DNA of 64,000 nt from NCBI RefSeq assembly GCF_015694705.1, contig NZ_JADQDR010000006.1, positions 1-64,000 on the forward strand, written 5' to 3'. The notes under the pieces were generated by a model. The model did no database searches. It worked only from the letters and a program-made list of their open reading frames with translations, and was not told the origin of the DNA. The stretch comes from Pontibacter rufus (lineage in GTDB: Bacteria; Bacteroidota; Bacteroidia; Cytophagales; Hymenobacteraceae). Both the position numbers and the translations under genes were made by a program. Positions 37,601 through 44,833 of the stretch are shown in pieces (the first letter of the stretch is position 1; each line of letters starts with the position of its first letter).

Positions 37601-37666
37601 TTTCTCGAATTCGGGAGCGTTTTCCAACTCCTCAATTCCCTTCCAGTATTTTATTCTGTCTTGCAT
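34655..37666 (-). CDS. actB: Alternative complex III subunit ActB, molybdopterin-like plus iron-sulfur protein
   Basis: A 1003-residue fusion. A twin-arginine signal HRRDFLKLLGFS lies at residues 49-60 after a 48-residue extension and is followed by SLASCEAP, so it may also be lipid-anchored. The next 650 residues resemble molybdopterin oxidoreductases (ActB1), which in this complex lack the cofactor. The C-terminal part (ActB2) has ferredoxin-type clusters: CIGCNACVISC, CQHCNHAPCETVCP, CVGTRYCANNCP and CSFCVQ with CAQSCP. Clusters pass electrons from quinol at ActC to the ActA hemes. Confidence 0.95.
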   Translation of the reverse strand: MQDRIKYWKGIEELENAPEFEKHAHNEFPEFLPVSESNAEGTPATGKTHRRDFLKLLGFSMAAVSLASCEAPVRKAIPYLNKPVDVEPGVPNWYASTFFQNGDYNSILVKTQVGRPIKIEPNNLSSLTSYGTSPRAQASLLGLYDNNRLRYPLIKNNEADWTKVDKEIMSRLGKVNGKVAFVSSTIISPSTKQLINEFGSRFANFEHVMYDANSSWGLLSANGGVIPGYDFSKANVIVSIGADFLGSWVAPIPFAKQYIQTRKVSSENPTMSRHYQFETRFSMTGANADVRVPIKPSEEAAVITAIYNAVTGGGSSAASISNAAAVTAAIKELQANRGKALVVAGSNDPGTQAMVTAINRALGAEGTTIDVAAPYYTKQGNDPQMIRLINEMNAGSVGAVLFYNANPVYDHPLSEKVASGIKKVNFTLSFADRVDETAALVEYVLPDNHYLESWNDFEPKKGYLSLSQPAINPIFTTRQMQESLLIWSGSNTDFYEYIRNNWRKVATGDFNEFWEHTVHDGVLENGTSMLLVNTNVAPAAPVIKVIKPTGIEAVLYEKAVGTGDMSNNPWLQEMPDPISKATWGNYVAMPRSMAEEMQVVQGDVLKVTMPNGGVIELPALVQPGQAPGTVAIAVGYGRKLESMPVAIGVGANAYPVATVVDNTVFFTGPVKLEKTDAVIEIAQTQTHHTIMGRLIVQESTLAKYKEEPKSVTEYVRIATHEGPAKPATISLWDDYEYKDHHWGMVVDLNSCIGCNACVISCQAENNIPVVGKAEVLNRREMHWMRIDRYYSSNVDMETKDLGVVERYDKMEDPADNPSVIYQPMFCQHCNHAPCETVCPVAATMHSSEGLNQMAYNRCVGTRYCANNCPYKVRRFNWFAYPNNEKFVNINTTMQTDLGKMVLNPDVVVRARGVMEKCSFCVQRIQLGKLEAKRENRRTKDGEVVTACAQSCPTNALIFGDMLDPESQISKTLAREQGERAFHVLEELNVQPNVTYLTKIRNLA

Positions 37667-37708
37667 ATTATATTTAAGAAAACTCGAATACTTAAATTGT
37701 CAATAGAA

Positions 37709-39043
37709 TTAATAGTGGCACTTGGCACACTCGGTACCACCATTTGAAGCCACTGTGAAGGCACCTGAGCTTCCCATGTCGTGCAGCTTCACCAGGTTGT
37801 CGTAGTAAGCATTACCTTTTGTATTCAATGGCGTCTCACGGTGACAGTTAATACACCAGCCCATAGTAAGCGGAGAGTACTGGTACACGACATCCATTTC
37901 CTGGATAGGGCCATGGCAGGTCTGGCACTCAATGCCGCCTACCTGCGTGTGCTGCGAGTGGTTAAAGTATGCCAGGTCAGGCAGATTGTGGATGCGCACC
38001 CACTGAATAGGCTCGTTACGCTCCACCGCTCTGTAGATTTTCTGAATCTCAGGCGATTCCGTTTTAATCTGACTGTGGCAGTTCATACAAATATTGACGG
38101 AAGGAATACTGGCGCTCTTGCTCTTGTACACCGTGGTGTGGCAGTAGTTACAGTTAATCTGGTTGTCGCCGGCATGTATTTTGTGAGAGAAGGCAATAGG
38201 CTGGGTTGGCTTATACCCCTGCGAAACACCAATACCCATCAGGGAGTCCCATCCTAAATCCAGCAGCACGACTATAAAGATTAATCCTACCAGCACACGA
38301 ACAGGCGTGGACTTATATATTTTAGAGAAGTCGAAGCGCTGGTTAACAACTTCGTTATCATACTCGTTGAGTTGGCGGTTCTTATTGAGGTAGTTCTTCA
38401 GCAGCGAGGTAATCAGCAACAGCGTCACTACCAGCACAATCAGCACCACAATCAACACCACCAGCACGATGTCCAGGTACGGCCCTATCGCTCCGATGGC
38501 ATCTGTACCAATGTTCTCTCCAGGCTCGGTTCCGGGCACGCCCCCAACAGTAGTTGGCACGGCAGCCGATGTAGAAGCTCCCTGCCCTGATTCGAGGTAA
38601 GCCAAGATAGAGCTGATTTCATCGTCCGTGAAAGGGAAAGAAGGCATAGCCTGCTTGTTAAACTTCTCGTAGATAGCTACCGCTTCTGCGTCACCGGACT
38701 GGATGAGGGCCTGCGAATTGTGTATCCATTTATGCAGCCAGGCATCGCTATGGCGATCCGTTACGCCCTGCAATCCAGGACCAACTATAACATCGCTACC
38801 GGCAGAGTGGCAAACAGCACAGTTGTTTTTAAACAAAGCAGCTCCCGCATCTATCACGGCTGGATCAGCGGCTGCTGCATCTCCCGCAGCTGCTGCACCT
38901 TGTGTAGCACCTGGCTCTACTCCTTTCGCTGCAACATCTGCCTGTTCACTTGCTCCCTGGGCATTAGCGCCAAAAGAAACAGTGAGTGCCAGCAAAAAGG
39001 CAACGACAATTTTGTGTTTGGTTCTAAGTATACAGCTAATCAT
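37709..39043 (-). CDS. actA: Alternative complex III subunit ActA, six-heme cytochrome c
   Basis: First gene of the respiratory operon. The 444-residue protein has a signal peptide (MISCILRTKHKIVVAFLL..), a class I cytochrome c domain with CAVCH at 75-79 and Met133, an Ala/Pro-rich linker, a membrane helix at about 188-214, and the ActA multiheme domain with CNYCH, CMNCH, CQTCH, CINCH and CAKCH. Six heme sites in all; the ActA described from Rhodothermus is pentaheme. The longer start at 39091 would lie within the promoter's -7 box, so the ATG at 39043 is chosen. Confidence 0.93.
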   Translation of the reverse strand: MISCILRTKHKIVVAFLLALTVSFGANAQGASEQADVAAKGVEPGATQGAAAAGDAAAADPAVIDAGAALFKNNCAVCHSAGSDVIVGPGLQGVTDRHSDAWLHKWIHNSQALIQSGDAEAVAIYEKFNKQAMPSFPFTDDEISSILAYLESGQGASTSAAVPTTVGGVPGTEPGENIGTDAIGAIGPYLDIVLVVLIVVLIVLVVTLLLITSLLKNYLNKNRQLNEYDNEVVNQRFDFSKIYKSTPVRVLVGLIFIVVLLDLGWDSLMGIGVSQGYKPTQPIAFSHKIHAGDNQINCNYCHTTVYKSKSASIPSVNICMNCHSQIKTESPEIQKIYRAVERNEPIQWVRIHNLPDLAYFNHSQHTQVGGIECQTCHGPIQEMDVVYQYSPLTMGWCINCHRETPLNTKGNAYYDNLVKLHDMGSSGAFTVASNGGTECAKCHY

Positions 39044-39090
39044 AGCCTGGGTTACTTGTGTTGAGTTATGGTGAAAATCCTTTATGGGCA

Positions 39091-39120
39091 CAAATCTACT
39101 GTGCGAATTCCATTAATCAA
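39091..39120 (-). promoter_or_regulatory. Promoter of the act-cta respiratory operon
   Basis: On the minus strand TTG (39118-39120), exactly 19 bases, then TAGATTTG (39091-39098). Transcription should begin near 39085, giving an approximately 42-nt leader to actA at 39043. It is the only good promoter found for the roughly 17-kb operon. Confidence 0.75.
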
Positions 39121-39521
39121 ACATAATAAGTTTATTTTTGGACACACCACGAAACCCTCCTCTTTATACTTATAATAAATGCCAAAAACCTGCTTAGGAT
39201 AAAAATTAAGTAGTTTTATTTAGAATTATTTTAAATAGATAACAGCCGGATATCATCTTCTTCTCTTTTATAAATACAAACTCCTGCCCGATAGGTACAA
39301 AGCAGGATGAACCAGACGACTTTATACTTCATGCACTTTGCCCGGCTTACATTGTTTAAGTAATATCATGGATAAGTGCAGATTTCCGGATGATGGCCGT
39401 ACACACTATATAATATAGACATAACATGGACGCCTTTACAGCCGGATAAAGCAGGCCAAAGCTATAAGGCAGGTACAGCGGTATGACACTATAAAAGAGC
39501 GAAGTATACCAGAAGCTATAC
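39121..39521. other. Spacer between divergent act and rpsF promoters
   Basis: About 400 bp, AT-rich, with no supported gene. A short minus-strand open frame at 39356-39565 has no family resemblance and runs into the rpsF promoter. Several AAGTATA-type heptamers occur. Confidence 0.5.
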
Positions 39522-39552
39522 TTGCTTTTGCCAAATATCTGTCTTAAATTTG
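39522..39552 (+). promoter_or_regulatory. rpsF operon promoter
   Basis: TTG (39522-39524), 20 bases, then TAAATTTG (39545-39552). Expected start near 39558 with a leader of about 38 nt before rpsF. Confidence 0.65.
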
Positions 39553-39594
39553 CAACCTTATTCAAAAACTATAATTAATTCTTAGTCGAACCGA

Positions 39595-39966
39595 ATGGAA
39601 TTGAGAAATTACGAAACGATCTTCATCATGACCCCGTTGCTGAACGACGGTCAGATGCAGGAAACGGTCGAGAAGTTCAAGCAGGTGCTTAAGGAAAATG
39701 GCGCCGACATTATTCACGATGAAAACTGGGGCCTCCGTAAGCTGGCTTACCCAATCCAGAAAAAATCAACTGGATTCTACCACCTCATCGAGTTTAAAGC
39801 GCCCACTACTGTTGTGGATGTACTTGAGTTGGCTTATCGCCGTGATGAAAAAATCGTCCGCTTTCTGACTACTGCCTTGGATAAGCACGCCGTGGCTTAC
39901 AATGAGCGCAGAAGAAACGGAGAGTTTAAATCACAAGCTAAAAAAGAGGAGGTAAAAGCAGCATGA
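39595..39966 (+). CDS. rpsF: 30S ribosomal protein S6
   Basis: The 123-residue protein binds the central domain of 16S rRNA together with S18. The N-terminus [16 protein letters not shown] and the segment [23 protein letters not shown] are family signatures. A basic/acidic tail ends it. Its stop overlaps the rpsR start (ATGA), the usual arrangement for this heterodimer pair. Confidence 0.96.
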   Translation: MELRNYETIFIMTPLLNDGQMQETVEKFKQVLKENGADIIHDENWGLRKLAYPIQKKSTGFYHLIEFKAPTTVVDVLELAYRRDEKIVRFLTTALDKHAVAYNERRRNGEFKSQAKKEEVKAA

Positions 39967-40214
39967 GCTTAGTAAACGAAAGAGTACACAAGCAAGACAA
40001 CCGTCAGAAATACTGCCGTTTCAAAAAGAGCGGTATCAAGTATATTGACTACAAGGATGGCAACTTCCTGCTGAAGTTCGTGAACGAGCAGGGCAAAATC
40101 CTTCCAAGGAGATTAACAGGCACCAGCCTGAAGTTTCAGCGTAAAGTATCTCAGGCTGTTGCGCGCGCGCGTCACCTGGCTATTTTGCCTTATGTTGCGG
40201 ATTCTTTAAAATAA
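39963..40214 (+). CDS. rpsR: 30S ribosomal protein S18
   Basis: The 83-residue basic protein is the S6 partner in the 30S platform. The segments [46 protein letters not shown] are typical. Only one CxxC-type cysteine remains, as in other zinc-free S18 proteins. It is translationally coupled to rpsF. Confidence 0.96.
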   Translation: MSLVNERVHKQDNRQKYCRFKKSGIKYIDYKDGNFLLKFVNEQGKILPRRLTGTSLKFQRKVSQAVARARHLAILPYVADSLK

Positions 40215-40227
40215 GGAGGAACAGATA

Positions 40228-40671
40228 ATGGAAATCATACTTAAAGATGACGTAAAAGGCCTGGGCTACAAAAACGATATCGTAAATGTAAAGCCAGGTT
40301 ATGGCCGCAATTACCTGCTGCCGCAGGGACTGGCGGTTATCGCTGACAAATCAAGCAAAAAAGTGGTGGCCGAGAACATCCGCCAGGCAGCACACAAAGC
40401 AGAGAAAGTAAAGAACGACGCGCAGGATCTGGCCAACAGCATCGGCGGCACCGTACTTGAAATTCCTGCCAAAGTGGGTGAAACCGGTAAGATATTCGGT
40501 TCTGTAACTACCCTGCAGCTGTCTGATGCCCTGAAGGCAAAAGGCTTTGATGTAGACCGCAAGCGTATTTCATTTGACCAGGACGTGAAAACTGCCGGCG
40601 AATATACCGCTACCATCAACCTGCATAAAGAAGTGAAGCACCAGCTTCGCTTTAACGTGGTGGCTGAATAA
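40228..40671 (+). CDS. rplI: 50S ribosomal protein L9
   Basis: The 147-residue L9 binds domain V of 23S rRNA near the L1 stalk. The N-terminal domain has MEIILKDDVKGLGYKNDIVNVKPGYGRNYLLPQGLA, the family signature. The long connecting helix and C-terminal domain follow. GGAGGA lies 9 bp upstream of the start, one of the few clear Shine-Dalgarno-like sequences in the window. Third gene of the rpsF operon. Confidence 0.97.
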   Translation: MEIILKDDVKGLGYKNDIVNVKPGYGRNYLLPQGLAVIADKSSKKVVAENIRQAAHKAEKVKNDAQDLANSIGGTVLEIPAKVGETGKIFGSVTTLQLSDALKAKGFDVDRKRISFDQDVKTAGEYTATINLHKEVKHQLRFNVVAE

Positions 40672-40708
40672 GCACGACTCTCTCGCAAGAGATATTACTA
40701 CCCAACAG

Positions 40709-40731
40709 CGCCCTGCCCGAAAAGCAGGGCG
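40709..40731 (+). terminator. Terminator after rplI
   Basis: Stem CGCCCTGC/GCAGGGCG with a 7-nt loop, followed by TTTGTGTTC. Confidence 0.65.
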
Positions 40732-40757
40732 TTTGTGTTCCTACTGTTTGCCACACA

Positions 40758-40795
40758 CCTTCGCGCGGGCAGGTCGCGACCTGCCCGCGCGAAGG
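40758..40795. repeat. Perfect 38-bp palindrome, AGGTCGCGACCT family
   Basis: The sequence from CCTTCGCGCGGGCAGG to its exact complement is centred on TCGCGA between 40776 and 40777. The same core recurs at 41007-41026 and, with one change, at 44511-44530. Three copies near each other in intergenic DNA point to a REP-like family. Confidence 0.75.
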
Positions 40796-40946
40796 CTGGG
40801 TTATAAAACATTGCAGTAAGTATAGCAATTGGCCACTATCTGAAAGTATAAACTGCCATTTGAAGTATGGAAATCCTGTTTTGATTTAATTTGAATAGTC
40901 TTTCACGAGAAATCATCCCCTACCCCCTTCAAAGGGGGACACTCGT

Positions 40947-40990
40947 ATAAATCCTGTTCATCCTCGAATCCCGTAAATCCTGATTCAGAC
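40947..40990. repeat. Imperfect short tandem repeats of AATCCTG
   Basis: Units AAATCCTGTTC, ATCCTCGAATC and GTAAATCCTGATTC follow each other. I recall very similar intergenic blocks from other Bacteroidota genomes, but their nature is unknown to me. Confidence 0.45.
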
Positions 40991-41006
40991 AGCCCATGTA
41001 CAATTC

Positions 41007-41036
41007 GGATAGGTCGCGACCTGTCCCTACGAAGGA
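41007..41036. repeat. AGGTCGCGACCT-family palindrome, second copy
   Basis: GGATAGGTCGCGACCTGTCC (41007-41026) is a near-perfect palindrome, followed by CTACGAAGGA, which matches the arm CGAAGG of the first copy. Confidence 0.6.
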
Positions 41037-41076
41037 GATGATGCAGTTAAACCCAGGTATAACCGAAGTATAAACG

Positions 41077-42054
41077 ATGTTCCGAACCGAAGTACCCGTA
41101 GCCGGCACAAACCTTAACCTCTCGCTGCAGGACAAAGTCCTAACCATCGGCTCCTGCTTTGCAGACGTGATTGGCGCGAAACTGTATCAAAACAAGGTTA
41201 AGGTGTTGGTGAATCCGTTCGGAACCATTTTTAACCCGCTTTCGGTATGCCGCTTGCTGGCGGCAGGCTGTGGCGTGAGCTATAACTTTGAAGAGCACCT
41301 GGTGCAGAATAATGGCATCTGGCACGCCTACGACCTGCATTCCTCCTTGTCTTCTCCGGACAAACAAACCTTACTGAACCAGATAGGCGAGCGGCTACAG
41401 CAAACAAAGCAACAATTGCAACAGGCGAAGCTGCTCATCATTACGCTCGGCACGGCCGTCGCTTACAAACTTAAAAGCACCAGCGAGGTAGTAGCCAATT
41501 GCCACAAGCTGCCCGCCCGCAACTTCGATAGGATATTGCTTCCAGTAGCAGAAATGCAGTCGGCCTTTGAGCAGGTGTACGCGCAACTGAGAGCGATAAA
41601 CCCGGATATAAACGTGCTGCTCACCGTAAGCCCCGTGCGCCACCTGAAAGAGACGCTGGAGACGAACAGCGTAAGCAAAGCGCTGTTACGTGTGCTGTGT
41701 CATCAACTGACAGAAGCCCACGACAATGTGCTATACTTCCCGGCCTACGAAATCATGCTGGATGACCTTCGCGACTACCGTTTCTACAAACCCGACATGC
41801 TGCACCCCACCGAAGTAGCTGAGGATTATATCTGGCAGAAGTTTGTGCAGGCCTACTATACGCCGGATTTTCAGGAATATATACTTGCCTGGGATAAAAT
41901 GCAACGCGCCCTCCGGCACCGCTCCTTCCACCCGCAATCCGAAGCACACCAGAAGTTCCTGAAAAACACCCTGCAGCAACTTGAGCAACTGGCCAGCAAG
42001 CATAAAATTGATGTTTCGGAAGAAGCACGCATGCTGCACCGGCAGCAAGTATAA
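41077..42054 (+). CDS. GSCFA-family protein (SGNH-like fold)
   Basis: The 325-residue protein contains the motif that names the family, IGSCFADVIGAKL, at residues 26-38, followed by VNPFGTIFNP. Later blocks ITLGTAVAYKL near 125, LLTVSPVRHLKE near 180 and DMLHPTEVAEDYIW near 230 match the distal SGNH-hydrolase-like elements (the DxxH pair is DMLH). The enzymatic activity of the family is not established. There is no signal peptide, so it should be cytosolic. It lies alone between two repeat-rich spacers. Confidence 0.88.
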   Translation: MFRTEVPVAGTNLNLSLQDKVLTIGSCFADVIGAKLYQNKVKVLVNPFGTIFNPLSVCRLLAAGCGVSYNFEEHLVQNNGIWHAYDLHSSLSSPDKQTLLNQIGERLQQTKQQLQQAKLLIITLGTAVAYKLKSTSEVVANCHKLPARNFDRILLPVAEMQSAFEQVYAQLRAINPDINVLLTVSPVRHLKETLETNSVSKALLRVLCHQLTEAHDNVLYFPAYEIMLDDLRDYRFYKPDMLHPTEVAEDYIWQKFVQAYYTPDFQEYILAWDKMQRALRHRSFHPQSEAHQKFLKNTLQQLEQLASKHKIDVSEEARMLHRQQV

Positions 42055-42434
42055 ATGCTGGTTTATACTTGCCATCCAAACACCTCTTCCTAATTTGCCC
42101 GTAGAACAGCAAAAAGAAAGGGAATTCCGCATTTTGGCTACAGGGCAAACCCTTTAGCCATGTGCACATTACGACACTCCACTGTTCGAGCGTTCAGCGA
42201 GTGGAGGTAGGAGCCCTCGATTTGGAGGGTCCCCGATATGCATCGGGATGCTCCACTTGATTCTTTTGCACTCCCCTCCTTTTTTCAAGGAGGGGTGCCG
42301 CAGGCGGGGTGGTTTATCTCATCAAGGAGAAAAGTGAGGCCCAGCCGACGAGGCGAAAACCTATTCAGCGCCTTGTAGTTGAAGTATAAAGTTTACGTCT
42401 ATTCCGAACTAACAAAGTATAGCATCAGCAACCT
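42055..42434. other. Hairpin-rich spacer before the DUF255 gene
   Basis: No gene is supported. Several stem-loops lie in series: CTCCACT...AGTGGAG (about 42178-42208), CCCTCGATTTGGAGGG, CCCGATATGCATCGGG and CCCCTCC...GGAGGGG (about 42274-42296) followed by TGCCGCAGGCGGGGTGG. The last block resembles the hairpin at 40923-40938 and looks like a dispersed repeat. No consensus promoter was found. Confidence 0.5.
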
Positions 42435-44510
42435 ATGAACAGCGATAAAACCCCAAACCGCCTCATCCATGAAAGCAGCCCTTACCTGCTGCAGCACGCC
42501 TATAACCCCGTAGACTGGCACCCCTGGGGCGAGGAAGCACTGCAAAAAGCAAAACAGGAACAGAAGCCCATTCTGGTAAGCATTGGCTATGCCGCCTGCC
42601 ACTGGTGCCACGTGATGGAGCATCAGTCATTTGAGAAGGAAGAGATAGCGGCTGTGATGAACAAGCATTTTGTGTGCATCAAAGTAGACCGTGAGGAGCG
42701 CCCCGATGTGGATGCCGTGTACATGGACGCGGTGCACGCGATGGGGCTGCAGGGCGGCTGGCCGCTGAATGTGTTTCTGAATTCGGATGCCAAACCTTTT
42801 TACGGCGGTACCTACTTTCCGCCAAAGCAATGGGTGGGCCTGCTGCAGAACATCGCGGAAGCTTATGAAAAAAACCGGGCGGAGTTGGACGGCTCGGCAG
42901 AGCAGTTTGCCGAGCACCTCAACCGCAGCGAACTGGCCAAGTATGGCCTGAACCAGAGCAACTACCATGTGCGCGAAGATGATTTCCGGTTGATGGGCTA
43001 CAACCTGAGCACCCGCTTCGACAAAGAAAAAGGCGGCCTGGGGCAGGCGCCCAAATTCCCGATGCCCACCAATTATATGTTCCTGCTGCGCTATTACCAC
43101 CACACCAGCGACCATACCGCTCTGAATCAGGTACACCTCACACTGCGCGAAATGGCCTACGGTGGCATTTACGACCAGGTGGGCGGCGGCTTTGCCCGCT
43201 ACTCCGTAGACGCCGACTGGCTGGTGCCTCACTTCGAGAAAATGCTCTACGACAACAGCCAGCTGGTAAGCCTCTATTCCGAAGCCTACCAAGCTACCCG
43301 CGAAACCTTGTACCACGAGGTAGTCTATGAAACTATTGCTTTTGTAGAGCGGGAACTGATGAGCGATGAAGGCGGCTTTTACTCGTCGCTGGATGCTGAC
43401 AGCGAAGGTGAGGAAGGCAAGTTTTATACCTTCACCAAAGAAGAATTGCAGGATATACTCGGCGATGAAGAGCCCCTTTTCTCCAAGTATTACAACGTTA
43501 CCGCTGTGGGCAACTTTGAGCATGAGCGCAACATCCTCCACCGCCGCATTTCCGACGAAAAATTTGCACAGGAAAACGAACTGGAGTTGGACGTACTGCA
43601 GGAGATGGCGCAAGGCTGGAAAGAGAGAATCATGGACGTGCGCGCCAACCGCATCCGCCCCGGGCTGGACGATAAAATCCTGACTTCGTGGAACGCGCTG
43701 ATGCTGAAAGGCCTGGCCGATGCCTATTATACGTTTGGCAACAAGCACTTCCTGGAACTGGCCCTGCGCAACGCTAATTTTATACTTACCAGGCTTAAGC
43801 AAGGCGAGAAGCTCTACCACAACTATAAAAAGGGCAAGGCCACCATCGACGGCTTCCTGGAAGATTATGCCTTGCTCATCCGTGCCTTCACCAGGCTTTA
43901 CGAAGTAACATTTGATGAAAAATGGCTGCAGGAGGCTAAAAACCTGACGGATTATACTTTAGCGCACTTCTTTGACGAAGCTGAAAGTATGTTCTTTTTT
44001 ACAGACAATAGTTCCGAAAAGCTCATCGCCCGCAAAAAGGAAATCTTCGACAACGTGGTGCCTTCTTCCAACTCCGTGATGGCCACCAACCTGCATTTCC
44101 TGGGTTTATACTTTGATGAGGAACGGTATACTTCTTTGTCGGATGAAATGCTGAGCAAGGTAAAGGATTTAGTCGTGAAAGAGCCGTCGCATTTAAGCAA
44201 CTGGGCCATGCTATACTTCTACAAGCTCACACCCACCGCCGAAGTCGCCATTGTGGGTGAAGAAGCCCCGGAGATGCGCTCCGAACTCAGCGCCTTTTTC
44301 CTGCCCAACATGCTTTTGCTGGGCAGCAATGGAAAGAACGGTGCTACGACCAACATCCCGCTGCTGGAAGATAAAATTACCCTCCAAGGCAAAACCACGG
44401 TATACGTGTGCTACAACAAAACCTGCCAGCTGCCCGTGCATACCGCCGCCGATGCCCTGCTGCAGCTACAAAATAAAGAACAGCAGGATAGCAAGTTCCC
44501 GGCGCTATAG
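42435..44510 (+). CDS. DUF255 thioredoxin-like protein (YyaL/SPATA20 family)
   Basis: A 691-residue protein with an N-terminal thioredoxin fold and a C-terminal (alpha/alpha)6 toroid-like domain. The N-terminus [21 protein letters not shown] and the CxxC in [15 protein letters not shown] (Cys57/Cys60) are diagnostic. The second half has [25 protein letters not shown] and [18 protein letters not shown]. The family occurs from bacteria to mammals; a general redox or sugar-related role has been proposed but is not settled. No signal peptide is present. The stop codon abuts a palindromic repeat. Confidence 0.92.
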   Translation: MNSDKTPNRLIHESSPYLLQHAYNPVDWHPWGEEALQKAKQEQKPILVSIGYAACHWCHVMEHQSFEKEEIAAVMNKHFVCIKVDREERPDVDAVYMDAVHAMGLQGGWPLNVFLNSDAKPFYGGTYFPPKQWVGLLQNIAEAYEKNRAELDGSAEQFAEHLNRSELAKYGLNQSNYHVREDDFRLMGYNLSTRFDKEKGGLGQAPKFPMPTNYMFLLRYYHHTSDHTALNQVHLTLREMAYGGIYDQVGGGFARYSVDADWLVPHFEKMLYDNSQLVSLYSEAYQATRETLYHEVVYETIAFVERELMSDEGGFYSSLDADSEGEEGKFYTFTKEELQDILGDEEPLFSKYYNVTAVGNFEHERNILHRRISDEKFAQENELELDVLQEMAQGWKERIMDVRANRIRPGLDDKILTSWNALMLKGLADAYYTFGNKHFLELALRNANFILTRLKQGEKLYHNYKKGKATIDGFLEDYALLIRAFTRLYEVTFDEKWLQEAKNLTDYTLAHFFDEAESMFFFTDNSSEKLIARKKEIFDNVVPSSNSVMATNLHFLGLYFDEERYTSLSDEMLSKVKDLVVKEPSHLSNWAMLYFYKLTPTAEVAIVGEEAPEMRSELSAFFLPNMLLLGSNGKNGATTNIPLLEDKITLQGKTTVYVCYNKTCQLPVHTAADALLQLQNKEQQDSKFPAL

Positions 44511-44534
44511 GGACAGGTCGCAACCTGTTCTTAC
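44511..44534. repeat. AGGTCGCGACCT-family palindrome, third copy
   Basis: GGACAGGTCGCAACCTGTTC begins directly after the DUF255 stop codon. It differs by single bases from the copies at 40758 and 41007. Confidence 0.55.
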
Positions 44535-44542
44535 AAGCTCTT

Positions 44543-44579
44543 CTACCGCAAGTTTGAGCGCAGCGGCAACTTGTGGTAG
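44543..44579. repeat. CCGCAAGTTTGAG-family stem-loop, left copy
   Basis: CTACCGCAAGTT and AACTTGTGGTAG form the arms of a stem (one mismatch) around TGAGCGCAGCGGC. Nearly identical to the repeat at 10055 and inverted relative to the copy at 44713. Confidence 0.65.
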
Positions 44580-44712
44580 ATATGAAGCCAGTTTATAACT
44601 GGCGAAAGTATAGCTGCGAAGATTGGCAGCTATACTTCCATCAAGCGCTATTTAATGCAGCATAGCCCCGCAATTAGTAATCCACGCAAGTTACAAACTG
44701 GCCTCATGAAAA

Positions 44713-44745
44713 GCCACAAGTTGCCGCTGCACTTAAACTTGCGGC
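44713..44745. repeat. CCGCAAGTTTGAG-family stem-loop, right copy
   Basis: GCCACAAGTT and AACTTGCGGC pair around GCCGCTGCACTTA. It is the reverse complement of the left copy, so the pair bounds an approximately 200-bp unit with inverted ends. Confidence 0.65.
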
Positions 44746-44833
44746 AGAGAAACTTTTAGCAACCTCCTCCCCCTTTCACCTCTCCCGCTAATTGCTTAAC
44801 TTGTAGCACAAACCAAGTTAAATCACCCTTTCA

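Larger units (their letters stand above)
40732..41076. other. Repeat-rich rplI-GSCFA spacer
   Basis: No gene is supported. It contains the 38-bp palindrome, a short hairpin CCCCCTTCAAAGGGGG (40923-40938), a block of imperfect AATCCTG repeats (40947-40990) and a second palindrome copy (41007-41026). No consensus promoter was found before the GSCFA gene. Confidence 0.6.
44535..44833. other. Repeat-rich spacer before the amidohydrolase gene
   Basis: No gene is supported. It holds two inverted copies of the CCGCAAGTTTGAG repeat, a CCAGTTTATAACTGG palindrome (44587-44601) and an inverted pair CGAAAGTATAGCTGC...GCAGCTATACTT (44603-44637). No consensus promoter was seen. Confidence 0.55.

Noticed and set aside
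37709..39091. Longer actA start at 39091
   Set aside because: The ATG falls within the -7 element of a near-consensus promoter, so it would not be in the transcript.
39556..39594. S6:S18-binding leader upstream of rpsF
   Set aside because: Such autoregulatory leaders are known in bacteria, but this roughly 38-nt leader is too short and AT-rich to show the stem with a CCG bulge by eye.
42627..43820. 397-residue frame antisense to the DUF255 gene
   Set aside because: It mirrors a well-conserved gene; long antisense frames are common in this GC range because of codon bias.
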